From JAMWDF01 sp964645405 (lineage in GTDB: Bacteria > Ratteibacteria > UBA8468 > B48-G9 > DSTR01): DNA of 64,000 nt. A model generated the notes under the pieces. That model ran no database searches, was not told the origin of the DNA, and was given only the letters and a program-made list of their open reading frames with translations. The position numbers and the translations under genes are program-made. The first letter of the stretch is position 1. Each line of letters starts with the position of its first letter. The stretch spans positions 62,001 to 126,000 of the forward strand of contig CAZYCA010000034.1 in the NCBI GenBank assembly GCA_964645405.1, written 5' to 3'. Of this stretch, positions 8,757-17,531 are shown piece by piece.

Positions 8757-10550
8757 ATGGTTTCCAGGCGCAATTTCAGTATTATCGCCCATATAGACCA
8801 CGGGAAATCAACTCTGGCTGATAGACTGATTGAGACTGTCGGGCTTATCAGCAAGAGGGACTTCCACGAACAGTTACTGGATACAATGGAAATTGAGAGG
8901 GAAAGGGGTATTACCATTAAAAGTCAGACCATTAACCTGCCCTATCAAACCCCAAACGGGCAAATGGTGGAACTTAATCTCATTGACACACCAGGACATG
9001 TTGATTTCTCTTATGAGGTCTCCAGAGCGTTAGCCTGCTGTGAAGGTGCTCTTCTGGTGATAGATGCCAGCTGTGGTGTCCAGGCACAAACACTGGCCTG
9101 TGTTTACCATGCTCTGGAGCACAATCTGGTGATTATTCCGGTAATCAACAAGATTGATTTACCAACCGCTGATGTGGAAAGGACAAAAGAGGAAATTAAG
9201 AGCCAGCTGGGTCTGGACCCGGAAGAAGCTCTGCTTTGTTCTGCAAAGGAAGGTACAGGAATAGAGAATGTTTTCAAGGCTATTGTGGAACGTATCCCAC
9301 CACCTTCCGGAAGTCCTGAAAAACCGCTTGCGGCTCTTATCTTTGACGCTCAGTATGATTCCTTTCGCGGGGTGGTAGTCAGTATCAGGGTCTTTGACGG
9401 TGAAATCAGGCCTGGAGACAGAATTAAACTTTTGTCTTCAGGTAATATCCACCAGGTAGAAGAAGTAGGGATCTTTCGTCTCAGAAGAGAAAGCTGCCCG
9501 GTTCTTTCCGCTGGTTCAGTAGGTTATCTTATTGCCGGGCTTAAAGACGTGGCAGAAACGAGGATAGGAGATACAGTTACCCGCCAGGACAGACCAGTAG
9601 CAGTAGCTTTACCTGGCTTCCGGGAGATGAAACCAACAGTTTTCTGCTCTCTCTACCCTATCTCAGCTGAGGATTATCCCGGACTGGCTGACGCTTTAGC
9701 CAGGTATGTGCTGAACGATGCTGCTTTTGTCTACCAGAGGGAATCTTCAGCTGCTTTAGGACAGGGTTTCCGGTGCGGTTTCTTAGGAATGCTTCATCTG
9801 GAGGTTGTTCAAGAGCGGCTGCAGAGAGAATTCCAGCAATCTGTTATTCTGACTCCACCTACAGTCCAGTACCGCTTCTGGCTTCATGATGGCAGCAATC
9901 TGCTGGTGGATAACCCCTTTCACTACCCTGAGCCAGCCAGGATTCGCTCTGTAGAGGAGCCTTATGTGCAGCTGACAATTCTTACCCCGGAAAGATACCT
10001 GGGCGCAGTTATTAACCTGTGCCTGAAACGTCGGGCAGTCCAGGTCAGACACCGTTTTCTGCGACCGGGCCATGTAGAAATAGATAGCCAGCTACCTCTG
10101 GCTGACGTTATCTTTGACTTTCATGATACTTTGAAAAGTATTACCCAGGGATATGCTTCCTTTGATTACCAGCCGGATTGTTATCGTCCTGCTGATATTG
10201 TTAAACTTGACATTCTCATCAACGGTGAAAAACTGGATGCTCTCTCCATGATAATTCATCGCCAGAAAGCCTACCACCGAGCAGTCCAGATTTGTGAAAA
10301 ACTCAAAAAAGAAATACCCCGTCATCAATTTCAGATAGTCATTCAGGGAGCCATCGGCGGTCGGATAATTGCCCGTTCTACTATCCCTGCTTTCCGGAAG
10401 GATGTAACTGCTAAGTGTTATGGTGGAGATGTTACCCGGAAAAGGAAACTTCTGGAAAGACAGAAAGAAGGGAAAAAGAAAATGAAGATGGTGGGCTCGG
10501 TGATGATTCCTCAAAAAGCCTTTGTGGCAGCAATGAAAATTGAGGAATGA
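8757..10550 (+). CDS. lepA: Elongation factor 4 (LepA)
   Basis: 597 residues, the normal LepA length. The translational GTPase acts on ribosomes, promoting back-translocation or aiding 30S assembly. Seen: G1 AHIDHGKST (11-19), switch region ERGITIKSQT, G3 DTPGH, G4 NKID, and the LepA-specific C-terminal part (GFLGMLHLEVVQERL; late YGGDVTRKRKLLERQKEGKK). ATG 8757 follows GGAAAGGGA. The stop overlaps the hemW start by four bases (ATGA), as in the lepA-hemW order of many bacteria. The upstream 120 bases are shared with the divergent pseudopilin promoter; I could not settle a plus-strand promoter there. Confidence 0.98.
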   Translation: MVSRRNFSIIAHIDHGKSTLADRLIETVGLISKRDFHEQLLDTMEIERERGITIKSQTINLPYQTPNGQMVELNLIDTPGHVDFSYEVSRALACCEGALLVIDASCGVQAQTLACVYHALEHNLVIIPVINKIDLPTADVERTKEEIKSQLGLDPEEALLCSAKEGTGIENVFKAIVERIPPPSGSPEKPLAALIFDAQYDSFRGVVVSIRVFDGEIRPGDRIKLLSSGNIHQVEEVGIFRLRRESCPVLSAGSVGYLIAGLKDVAETRIGDTVTRQDRPVAVALPGFREMKPTVFCSLYPISAEDYPGLADALARYVLNDAAFVYQRESSAALGQGFRCGFLGMLHLEVVQERLQREFQQSVILTPPTVQYRFWLHDGSNLLVDNPFHYPEPARIRSVEEPYVQLTILTPERYLGAVINLCLKRRAVQVRHRFLRPGHVEIDSQLPLADVIFDFHDTLKSITQGYASFDYQPDCYRPADIVKLDILINGEKLDALSMIIHRQKAYHRAVQICEKLKKEIPRHQFQIVIQGAIGGRIIARSTIPAFRKDVTAKCYGGDVTRKRKLLERQKEGKKKMKMVGSVMIPQKAFVAAMKIEE

Positions 10551-11725
10551 CAGGAAAAACTGACTTTCTTGAAAACTTCAGCGAACCAGCAGGTTTGTAT
10601 ATCCATGTACCCTTCTGCCGGTTCCGCTGCCCCTACTGCGATTTTTGCAGCACCACAGATTTAACTCTGATTCCTTTATGGCGGAAAAGTATTGTGGAAG
10701 AAGCAAAAATGTGGGCAGAAAAATTCCCCTTTTTTGACACTCTTTACTTTGGTGGGGGTACTCCTTCTCTCTTAAAAATTACAGACCTTGCCTGGCTGAT
10801 GAAGGAACTGGGGAAAGTTTTTTCTTTCTCTCCTGACCTGGAACTTACCATAGAAACCAATCCTGAGGATGTTTGTCCCAGCCGGATGAAAGAACTCAGG
10901 GCTTGGGGATTTAACCGCATCAGTCTGGGAATACAATCACTTTCTGATGAGAACCTTTCTTTCCTCGGAAGACGCCACACAGCTGCCATGAGTGAAAGAG
11001 CGCTTTGGGAAACAAAAGAGGCAGGATTTAAAAATGTCAGTGTGGACCTCATGTATGGACTTGCTAATCAGCAAAAACAAAACTGGGAGAAAATACTTTT
11101 GCGCCTGCTAAAAAATAAGCCAGAGCATATCTCCTGTTACCAGCTGACCATCAAAGAGAAAACAGTCTTCGGCAGAAGACAGAAAAGGGGAGAAAAATTG
11201 TCTGCCACAGAAGAAAGGCAGGAAGAACTTTTTCTGGTCACCTCTGCTATCTTACGCAGCCATGGTTATCTCCACTATGAAGTTTCCAATTTTGCAGCAG
11301 GAGAAGACCTTAAGTCAAGACATAACCTCAAATACTGGCGCCGGCAGCCTTACCTGGGACTGGGACCTGGCGCTCACTCTTTCCTGAAAAATAAACGGTG
11401 GTGGAATGTGAAGCAGGTGAAAAAATATTGCCAGATGGTGCTTGACGGTCAGTTGCCTGTGGCCTGCACTGAACTTCTTTCCGGGCAGCAGGAAAAACTG
11501 GAAAAAATCTTTCTTGGATTGCGCACTTCAGATGGCATCCCGGCTAATCTGGTCTCCTGTTTTTCAGGGGAAAATTTCTCCCTCTTAGAAAAGAAATGTT
11601 TTCTCCAGAGAAAAGGAGACAGAATTGTTCCCACAGAAAAAGGATACCTTGTCTGTGATGTTTTACCCCTCTGGCTTTCAGGGGATTGGCCGGTTTTAAC
11701 TCTTCCCCCTTTGCCGGAAAAATGA
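10547..11725 (+). CDS. hemW: HemW-like radical SAM heme chaperone
   Basis: 392 residues. Radical SAM cluster motif C-X3-C-X2-C in HVPFCRFRCPYCDFC (19-33), glycine motif FGGGTPS, then the coproporphyrinogen-oxidase-like arrangement (ETNPEDV, GFNRISLGIQSL, VSVDLMYGLANQ) and a C-terminal HemN_C-like domain starting at LGLGPGAHSF. HemW family members carry one SAM cluster and deliver heme to respiratory enzymes; they are often misnamed HemN. Linkage to lepA supports HemW. The ATG overlaps the lepA stop (ATGA), so translation is coupled. Confidence 0.9.
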   Translation: MTGKTDFLENFSEPAGLYIHVPFCRFRCPYCDFCSTTDLTLIPLWRKSIVEEAKMWAEKFPFFDTLYFGGGTPSLLKITDLAWLMKELGKVFSFSPDLELTIETNPEDVCPSRMKELRAWGFNRISLGIQSLSDENLSFLGRRHTAAMSERALWETKEAGFKNVSVDLMYGLANQQKQNWEKILLRLLKNKPEHISCYQLTIKEKTVFGRRQKRGEKLSATEERQEELFLVTSAILRSHGYLHYEVSNFAAGEDLKSRHNLKYWRRQPYLGLGPGAHSFLKNKRWWNVKQVKKYCQMVLDGQLPVACTELLSGQQEKLEKIFLGLRTSDGIPANLVSCFSGENFSLLEKKCFLQRKGDRIVPTEKGYLVCDVLPLWLSGDWPVLTLPPLPEK

Positions 11726-11747
11726 TAACATAAATAACCGGACAAAA

Positions 11748-12275
11748 ATGTCAAAATTCAAGAAACGGGAATCCCTGGAGAAACAGCTGAAGAGGCTTGA
11801 GGAAGAGATGAACCTGACAATTCAGGGAGCCCCTGATGTTTATCAGATAGAAGAAAAGCAGGGGCCGGATGAATCTTCTCCTGTTTCTCCTTCTCCGTCG
11901 GTACCCGGACAAGATTTAACTGCTTCTTCTAAGGAGATAGAACACCGGGCGCCAGTAACGACTGAATCTTTCCTGCAGATAATTAGGAAACCTTCCTTCT
12001 ACCTGACATCTGCCGGGATAATCATTATTGTTCTGTTTCTTTTCTTTGCACCTTTATTTCAATTCAGTACCCCTTTACGTTCTGACAGCGACCTTCCCGG
12101 TGTTCAGGTAGCCTTCCGTTATTACTACAATATCTTTGGCCAGAAACAAAGAGAAGAAACCATTGTCTTTTTAGACCATAAGAAAGTGGTTATCCTCCTG
12201 CCTATGCAGCAATGGGTCAACTTAGAAAAATCAAAGAAACTTATGGCGATTGAACACTACCAGAAACAGGACTAA
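11748..12275 (+). CDS. Single-pass membrane protein of unknown function
   Basis: 175 residues. N-terminal charged coiled-coil-like segment (KKRESLEKQLKRLEEEMN, 5-22), a Pro/Ser-rich linker to about residue 80, one strong transmembrane helix at about 84-105 (YLTSAGIIIIVLFLFFAPLF), and a 70-residue periplasmic end containing FRYYYNIFGQKQREE. No family recognised. It starts 22 bases after hemW without a clear ribosome site, so it is probably read from the lepA-hemW message. The predicted topology is cytoplasmic N-terminus, outside C-terminus. Confidence 0.65.
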   Translation: MSKFKKRESLEKQLKRLEEEMNLTIQGAPDVYQIEEKQGPDESSPVSPSPSVPGQDLTASSKEIEHRAPVTTESFLQIIRKPSFYLTSAGIIIIVLFLFFAPLFQFSTPLRSDSDLPGVQVAFRYYYNIFGQKQREETIVFLDHKKVVILLPMQQWVNLEKSKKLMAIEHYQKQD

Positions 12276-12605
12276 AATTTCACCCGCTTTTCCGGAGGAC
12301 CCCAGCCGGGGCCTGGCAATGAGAAGGACATCTCGGCGGACGAAAGGCTACCTAAGCGATTCTTGACGGGAAGCGAGAAAGCAGTTTCATCCTGTGTTTC
12401 AGGATTCTACTATCCAGTTGTCTATCATTCCAGGATTCCCCTGCTATCAACTCCCCTAACAGAAGTTCACCGAATCCGTCCTTCCAGAGGTCCTCCGGAA
12501 GACAGCGGGAAGCTGGCTGATTTCTATTTTTGCCTTCTGTTCTCACCTTTCTCCTCTTTTCCATTTAATTATCGGTTCCATCCGCAAAAAAGTTTAGGGG
12601 GAAAT
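12276..12605. other. Gene-free GC-rich stretch, possible structured RNA
   Basis: 330 bases between two plus-strand genes without a convincing gene. The first 100 bases are GC-rich and full of pairing options: CCCC/GGGG around 12300-12310, GAGA/TCTC around 12321-12334, a closing match of CGCTTTTC (near 12286) with GGGAAGCG (12367-12374), and a perfect ATCCTG/CAGGAT hairpin (12390-12406). I could not match tmRNA, SRP, RNase P, 6S or a common riboswitch. On the minus strand a 70-codon frame (12352-12564) and a short frame ending at 12273 also exist, so a decayed gene is an alternative. The last 100 bases are AT-rich and contain nothing I recognise before the promoter. Confidence 0.3.
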
Positions 12606-12609
12606 TTAC

Positions 12610-12637
12610 TTGCATTTTTACTGACAGATGTTATATT
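12610..12637 (+). promoter_or_regulatory. Promoter of the FAD oxidoreductase operon
   Basis: -35 TTGCAT (12610-12615), 16-base spacer, -10 TATATT (12632-12637). Predicted start near 12644 gives a 20-base leader holding GAAGGAG before ATG 12664. Confidence 0.45.
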
Positions 12638-12663
12638 GTTATCCCTGACAACGAGAAGGAGAA

Positions 12664-14409
12664 ATGAAAACCGAAAAACATAAAGTAGATGTGGCAGTAA
12701 TTGGCGGTGGTCTGACAGGTATCTGTGCTGCTCTGGCCGCAGCCCGGCATGGCGTGAAAGTGGCTTTAATTCACGACAGGCCGGTTTTAGGTGGTGCCTG
12801 TTCCAGCGAAATGAGGGTCCACATTGGTGGGGCTGACAGTCAGAATCCTGACATGAGGGAAACAGGGATTCTGGAGGAACTACGTCTGGAAAATCTCCGG
12901 CGTAATCCCCAGAGCAGTTATTCCCTCTGGGATACAATCCTTTATGAAAAGGTAAAGATGGAACCACAGCTTGAACTTTTTCTCAACACTACCTGTTTCC
13001 AGGCCAGGACCAAGGGACGCCGGATAGAAAACGTGACAGGATGGCAGCTTACTACGGAGACAAAACACCTGGTGAAAGCAGAAGTATTTATTGATTGCTC
13101 CGGGGACGGAATTCTGGCACCACTTACTGGTGCCCGCTTCCGCTGGGGTCGGGAAGCAAGGAGTGAATTTAATGAATCCCATGCCCCAGAAAAGGCAGAT
13201 AAGAAAACGATGGGTATGACCTGTCTTTTCCAGGCCAGGAAAACAGATTCTCCCCAGCCATTTGAACCGCCAGCCTGGGCTTATGATTTTCCTGAAGAGG
13301 AGGATTTACCTTACGGGCAAGCAGGGCATCGTTACTTTCAGATGGGTTACTGGTGGCTGGAAATGGGTGGAGAAAACGATAGCATCTATGATGCTGAAAG
13401 GGTGAGGGATGAACTGCTGAAAATAGTCCTTGGTGTCTGGGACCACATCAAAAATCACTGTGTCCACCGGGAGGAAGCAGCCAGCTGGGTTCTGGACTGG
13501 ATTCAGTTTCTTCCCTGCCGCCGGGAATCAAGAAGGTACGTCACAGAATACATTATGACCCAGAATGATATTGAAGCAGGAGGCCAGTTTGAAGATACGG
13601 TCGCCTATGGTGGCTGGCCCATGGATGACCACCATCCCGGTGGCTTTCTTCATCCGGAATATAAGAAACAGGCCACTACTTTTTATCCGACACCCTGTCC
13701 CTATGGTATTTCTTACCGGGTCTTCTGTCCTAAAGACATAGACAACCTTCTCTGTGCTGGCCGCTGTGCTGGTTTCACACATATGGCTTTAAGTTCTGCC
13801 CGGGTGATGGGTAGTTGTGCCACCATGGGTCAGGCTGTGGGAACTGCTTCCAGTCTGGCGGTGAAAGAAGGATATGAAAAGGTTCTTACTGTCGGTCAGG
13901 AAAAAATCAAAATGCTGCAGCAACTTTTACTCAGAGATGATTGTTTTCTCCCGGGTATCAGACAGGAATTTTCTGATCTCACTAAAAATGCTTCCCTCCT
14001 TGCTTCTTCTGGTAACCCGGAAGTTCTCAGGGATGGCTGGAGTAGACCACTTTCTGATTCCAGCCACAGGTGGGAATGCCAGGCAGGGGACCAGGTGACT
14101 TATTTACTGGAAAAGTTATCTCTTGTTAATCAGGTCAGAATAGTTTTTGATAGTGCCTTCCACCGCCGGATTACTATGAGTCTGCACGGTAACTATGGCC
14201 AGCTAACATATCCACCGCCAGAGCTAATCAGGTCTTTCCATCTGGAGGTGAAAAAATCAGGTCAGTGGGAAACAGTTCACCGGTCTCAGAACAACTGTCA
14301 GCGCCTGGTGATTATTCCTTTGGGTAAAGAAGTAGAGGGAGTAAAACTGGTAGTAGATGGTACCTGGGGTAATGAACGGACAGGTCTTTATGCTTTCTAT
14401 CTGGAATAG
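12664..14409 (+). CDS. FAD-dependent oxidoreductase (FAD_oxidored family)
   Basis: 581 residues. N-terminal Rossmann dinucleotide motif GGGLTGICAALAAAR (14-28) followed by LGGACSSEMRVHIGG, the mark of the FAD_oxidored family, then FIDCSGDG (about 144) and LLCAGRCAGFTHMA with ARVMGSCATMGQAVG in the FAD-closing part. The last 120 residues form a beta-rich appendix. Members of this family are common in Planctomycetes, Verrucomicrobia and Lentisphaerae sugar loci; the substrate is not known for most. No signal peptide, so cytoplasmic. It heads a three-gene operon with two beta-propeller proteins (6-base gap to the first), which suggests that the propellers bind or act on the same substrate. Confidence 0.85.
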   Translation: MKTEKHKVDVAVIGGGLTGICAALAAARHGVKVALIHDRPVLGGACSSEMRVHIGGADSQNPDMRETGILEELRLENLRRNPQSSYSLWDTILYEKVKMEPQLELFLNTTCFQARTKGRRIENVTGWQLTTETKHLVKAEVFIDCSGDGILAPLTGARFRWGREARSEFNESHAPEKADKKTMGMTCLFQARKTDSPQPFEPPAWAYDFPEEEDLPYGQAGHRYFQMGYWWLEMGGENDSIYDAERVRDELLKIVLGVWDHIKNHCVHREEAASWVLDWIQFLPCRRESRRYVTEYIMTQNDIEAGGQFEDTVAYGGWPMDDHHPGGFLHPEYKKQATTFYPTPCPYGISYRVFCPKDIDNLLCAGRCAGFTHMALSSARVMGSCATMGQAVGTASSLAVKEGYEKVLTVGQEKIKMLQQLLLRDDCFLPGIRQEFSDLTKNASLLASSGNPEVLRDGWSRPLSDSSHRWECQAGDQVTYLLEKLSLVNQVRIVFDSAFHRRITMSLHGNYGQLTYPPPELIRSFHLEVKKSGQWETVHRSQNNCQRLVIIPLGKEVEGVKLVVDGTWGNERTGLYAFYLE

Positions 14410-14415
14410 AAAAAG

Positions 14416-15648
14416 ATGGAAAAAAAAGAAAATATCAAACCTGCTTTAGAGGGAACAGTGGAATACCTTCCCATTAAAGGATTGCCGCAGCATGATTCTG
14501 TCTGGGGACTGTGCACAGGTAAGGATGGTAACATCTACCTTGCTGATTGTGGAGAACTTACCGGAGGTTTAAGTGTTTTCATTTTAAGATATAAAGTAGC
14601 AGAACAACAACTGGAGTACCTTGTGGAAGTTGGACCAGCCCTGGGTGAGCCACCGGATAACGGGCATGCCACGCAGTCCAAGATACACTATTGTCTTCTT
14701 CCAGGAAGTGATGGTCTTCTTTACTGTGCTACCCATGCTTCTGGTCCACCGCTGGGGGACCCCATCTGGAGGCCGTGGAACTGCTGGGATGACCCGGCCA
14801 GATGCTTTCCTGGTTCCTATCTCTTTACTTTTGACCCGGCTACTGGCAGGATTGATAATTTAGGGATTGGACCGGTCAAAGAAGGTACCAGAGCTATGGC
14901 TCTGGATGAAAAAAGAAGATTACTTTATGGTATTACCTGGCCCAGAAATCACCTTTACATCTATGATTTAAACAAAAAAGTTTACACAGATTTAGGCCGC
15001 ATCGGTGATATCAATCCTCAGGCGATCTTTCTTGATAGAGAAGGCAATGCCTGGACCACAGACGACTACGGCTTTTTCTTAAAATGTGACGCCAGACAGC
15101 ACCAGATTCAAAAACTTCCCACCCGGTGTCCACATCAGCCTTACCGGTTAGGCTGGCATAATGTACCTTATGACGTCGTCCCGGCTCCGGACTGGTCCTG
15201 TTTTTACGGCACAGACTGGGGATATGAATCACACCTGTGGCGGTTTGACCCTTACTGCTGTCCGGAAGGAAAAATTGAAGACCTGGGAAGAGCCTATGGC
15301 CCGAAAGATTTCAAAACAGATTTATTCCTGGAACGCTGGCAGGTAAGAGGTCTGGTCTTTGGTATGGATGGTCGCCTTTACTTTACCATGCGTCTGGGAT
15401 GGGAAAAACCTGAAGAAACTTGGCTTCTGCGACTTGATGTCAAAACAGGAAAAAGGGAGAAGGTCTGTTGCCTGGTCTTCGGCCAGCATCGTCCACCAGC
15501 TATTGCCAGCGCCACACCTGATTTCTATGGAAATCTCTATTTCGCAGAAGCTGGAGCTGCTGCCTCAGGTATTTACATCTACCGGCCAAAACAAGCCTCT
15601 AATAAACCGGATGTTTTTTCTTTCCAGGACATCAAACAATGGGGATAA
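14416..15648 (+). CDS. Beta-propeller protein, copy 1
   Basis: 410 residues, no signal peptide. Repeats of about 45-60 residues with NHL/SMP-30-like blade ends are visible: LCTGKDGNIYLADCG, LPGSDGLLYCATHA, LDEKRRLLYGITW, LDREGNAWTTDD, FGMDGRLYFTMRLG, PDFYGNLYFAEAG. This is six or seven blades. Cys and Trp content is high (WRPWNCWDDPARC). It starts 6 bases after the oxidoreductase and overlaps the next gene, a diverged paralogue. Propellers of this type bind sugars or lactones or hydrolyse lactones; no catalytic set is clear here. Likely cytoplasmic partner of the FAD enzyme. Confidence 0.72.
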   Translation: MEKKENIKPALEGTVEYLPIKGLPQHDSVWGLCTGKDGNIYLADCGELTGGLSVFILRYKVAEQQLEYLVEVGPALGEPPDNGHATQSKIHYCLLPGSDGLLYCATHASGPPLGDPIWRPWNCWDDPARCFPGSYLFTFDPATGRIDNLGIGPVKEGTRAMALDEKRRLLYGITWPRNHLYIYDLNKKVYTDLGRIGDINPQAIFLDREGNAWTTDDYGFFLKCDARQHQIQKLPTRCPHQPYRLGWHNVPYDVVPAPDWSCFYGTDWGYESHLWRFDPYCCPEGKIEDLGRAYGPKDFKTDLFLERWQVRGLVFGMDGRLYFTMRLGWEKPEETWLLRLDVKTGKREKVCCLVFGQHRPPAIASATPDFYGNLYFAEAGAAASGIYIYRPKQASNKPDVFSFQDIKQWG

Positions 15649-16790
15649 ATGCCATGTATTCTGAAGAACAACTGCTGAAAAGAAACTGGCCTCAAAAACC
15701 AGCCATTCCCGTGACAGATTACTGTAGCTATGTAACACTTGGCCGGGTATTCAACCGCGCCTTGCGTCTGAGGCAAGCCCTTTCCGAACCAATCCCTCCC
15801 GGGGAATGTGCAATTACTTCTCTCTGTTTAGCCAGCAAGGGAAAGATTTATGGTGCCACTTCTGGTCGGCAGAGTCACCTTTTTGTCTATGACCCTGCTC
15901 CTCAGGAGGATGGAGTTTATGACCTTTGTCAGCTGGAAGGTTGTACCGCAGTCTATCATAGTCTGGTAGCCGCAGGAGATTATCTTTATGGCGCCATCAC
16001 TGAAGGAAACAATCAGGGAAGCTTCTTCCGTTACAGCTTCAAGGCAAACTCAGGAAAAGAAAAACCCTGTGTTTCTGGAGAAATCCGTTATCTTCCGCCA
16101 CCAATACCCGGAGAATCAGTCACCGGACTGGTCCTGGATGCCAACCGTTTTCTCCTGTATGGCATTGGAAGGAAAACCGGGACACTTTTTTGCTATGATC
16201 TCTCCGGTGAAAAGCTTCTTTCCAGGGTACAGCTGGACAGACACGGATTTTTTTCCGAAACCATTGTTCTGGACCAGGAAGGCAATGTTTATGGTTGTGC
16301 CGGCCACAACTATTTCTTCAAAGCCAGTCCAGGTTATCTTTCTTTACAAATTCTTTCCTTTCGCTTACCGACTGTTGCTGGCCGTAATCTCTATAATCGG
16401 CTACAGGCTGCTGTTTTCCATGAAAAGGATAATCTGATTTATGGAGCTGGCTCTGCTGACGGTTTGCTTTTTGCTTTTTCTCCGAATAAAGGAAAAGGCT
16501 ACACCATAGGCAAGGTCACTGCGGCTGCAGGTTGTCCGGTGCTCATTTTAGGGAAGGATGATTGTCTTTACGGTCTCAATGGAGCAAGAGAAGGTATGGC
16601 ACATCTTTTCCGGTATGAGCTGGCAAGCCGCTGCCTGGATGACCTGGGCATACTTTATGCCTCCAGCGAGATACCCTGGCACGGTTATGAATTCGCCTGT
16701 GGCTGCCTGGGCTCCAACGGTGAGATTTATTTTGGGGAATGTGATAGAATCAGCCACCTTTTTATGTACTTTCCACCTTATGGCCGCTGA
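15639..16790 (+). CDS. Beta-propeller protein, copy 2
   Basis: 383 residues from ATG 15639; ATG 15654 is an equally good start (GGGGA upstream, giving 378 residues). Blade ends similar to copy 1: LASKGKIYGATSG, LDANRFLLYGIGRKTG, LDQEGNVYGCAG, FHEKDNLIYGAG, LGKDDCLYGLNG, CLGSNGEIYFGECDR. Same size and same DLGxx-type linkers, so the pair arose by duplication. No signal peptide. The end overlaps the convergent SYLF gene by 13 bases. Confidence 0.72.
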   Translation: MGINAMYSEEQLLKRNWPQKPAIPVTDYCSYVTLGRVFNRALRLRQALSEPIPPGECAITSLCLASKGKIYGATSGRQSHLFVYDPAPQEDGVYDLCQLEGCTAVYHSLVAAGDYLYGAITEGNNQGSFFRYSFKANSGKEKPCVSGEIRYLPPPIPGESVTGLVLDANRFLLYGIGRKTGTLFCYDLSGEKLLSRVQLDRHGFFSETIVLDQEGNVYGCAGHNYFFKASPGYLSLQILSFRLPTVAGRNLYNRLQAAVFHEKDNLIYGAGSADGLLFAFSPNKGKGYTIGKVTAAAGCPVLILGKDDCLYGLNGAREGMAHLFRYELASRCLDDLGILYASSEIPWHGYEFACGCLGSNGEIYFGECDRISHLFMYFPPYGR

Positions 16791-17476
16791 TTATTCTCCA
16801 CCAGGCTACTGTATTTCTGAAGAACTTCCACTAATGGTAAGGCTTCTTTAGGCATGGGCACTGCTTGTCGGAAGAGGATGTCCCGTAAACTGATACCTTT
16901 TTTTTCGTAAAATTCTTCATTAGCCTTATCATCACTCACCAGAAAACCGCCCTCAAAGGAAGCTCCGGCATAAGCACCCTGTGTGCGGGAATAAACTAAA
17001 ACAGCTGTCCCTGGAGAAACCTTAGCCGCCACATCCCTGCCCACAGGTCCAAGCGCGGCAGAAGCATCAACACCAATCTTGAATTTTGTTTTAGACAGCA
17101 TCTCCATACCTTCTTCATTCATAATCAGTAAAACGCAATCCACTGCCTGGCCGCCAATCTGAAAACCAAAGCTACCCTCTCCGGAGGCGACAAAAGCCGG
17201 TGGACTCCAGAGTTTTGACTTTTTATCACGAACAAGAACCACGCCGGTACCACCCTTCACACCTAACAAAAAACCTGCCCTGTACTGCCTGAGGATGAGA
17301 ATTCCATAACAGGACTGAAGAAGTGTCTGGGGGATGGAATAGTCCGGTGCCTCCATTAAAGTTACCAGATACTGCCTGGCTTTCTCCAGCCTTCTCACCA
17401 GTTCTTTCGGAGCTGCCTGCAAAGTTACATTTACGGCAAGAAAAAATACCAGTGTGTGAAATACTGTTTTTCTCAT
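16778..17476 (-). CDS. Secreted SYLF-domain (Ysc84-like) lipid-binding protein
   Basis: 232 residues from ATG 17476 (GGAGG just upstream; ATG 17479 is possible). A longer frame to 17707 is rejected because its first part contains the promoter at 17496-17524. Signal peptide RKTVFHTLVFFLAVNVTLQA, then a helical part and the SYLF core: CYGILILRQYRAGFLLGVKGGTGVVLVRD, FGFQIGGQAVDCVLLIMNEEGM, GVDASAALGPVGRD, YSRTQGAYAGASFEGG. SYLF domains bind phosphoinositides or other membrane lipids in eukaryotes; bacterial members are periplasmic and of unknown role. Next upstream on the same strand is a patatin-type lipase secreted through its own barrel, so lipid handling is a common theme. Confidence 0.85.
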   Translation of the reverse strand: MRKTVFHTLVFFLAVNVTLQAAPKELVRRLEKARQYLVTLMEAPDYSIPQTLLQSCYGILILRQYRAGFLLGVKGGTGVVLVRDKKSKLWSPPAFVASGEGSFGFQIGGQAVDCVLLIMNEEGMEMLSKTKFKIGVDASAALGPVGRDVAAKVSPGTAVLVYSRTQGAYAGASFEGGFLVSDDKANEEFYEKKGISLRDILFRQAVPMPKEALPLVEVLQKYSSLVENNQRP

Positions 17477-17495
17477 CATCCCTCCTTCCAAAACT

Positions 17496-17524
17496 ATTAT
17501 ACAACTTTTCTGTTTTCCTGTCTC
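17496..17524 (-). promoter_or_regulatory. Promoter of the SYLF gene
   Basis: Minus strand -35 GAGACA (17519-17524), 17-base spacer, -10 TATAAT (17496-17501). It lies in the gap after the patatin gene, so the SYLF gene can be expressed alone. Confidence 0.5.
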
Positions 17525-17531
17525 CCTTATC

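Noticed and set aside
12276..12420. tmRNA, SRP RNA, RNase P RNA, cobalamin, glycine or c-di-GMP riboswitch, or HDV-like ribozyme
   Set aside because: The key motifs of each were not found; an HDV-like layout looked possible around 12290-12350 but the required second helix does not pair.
12352..12564. 70-codon minus-strand gene
   Set aside because: No ribosome site of note, no recognisable family and unusual composition; kept only as part of the unassigned region.
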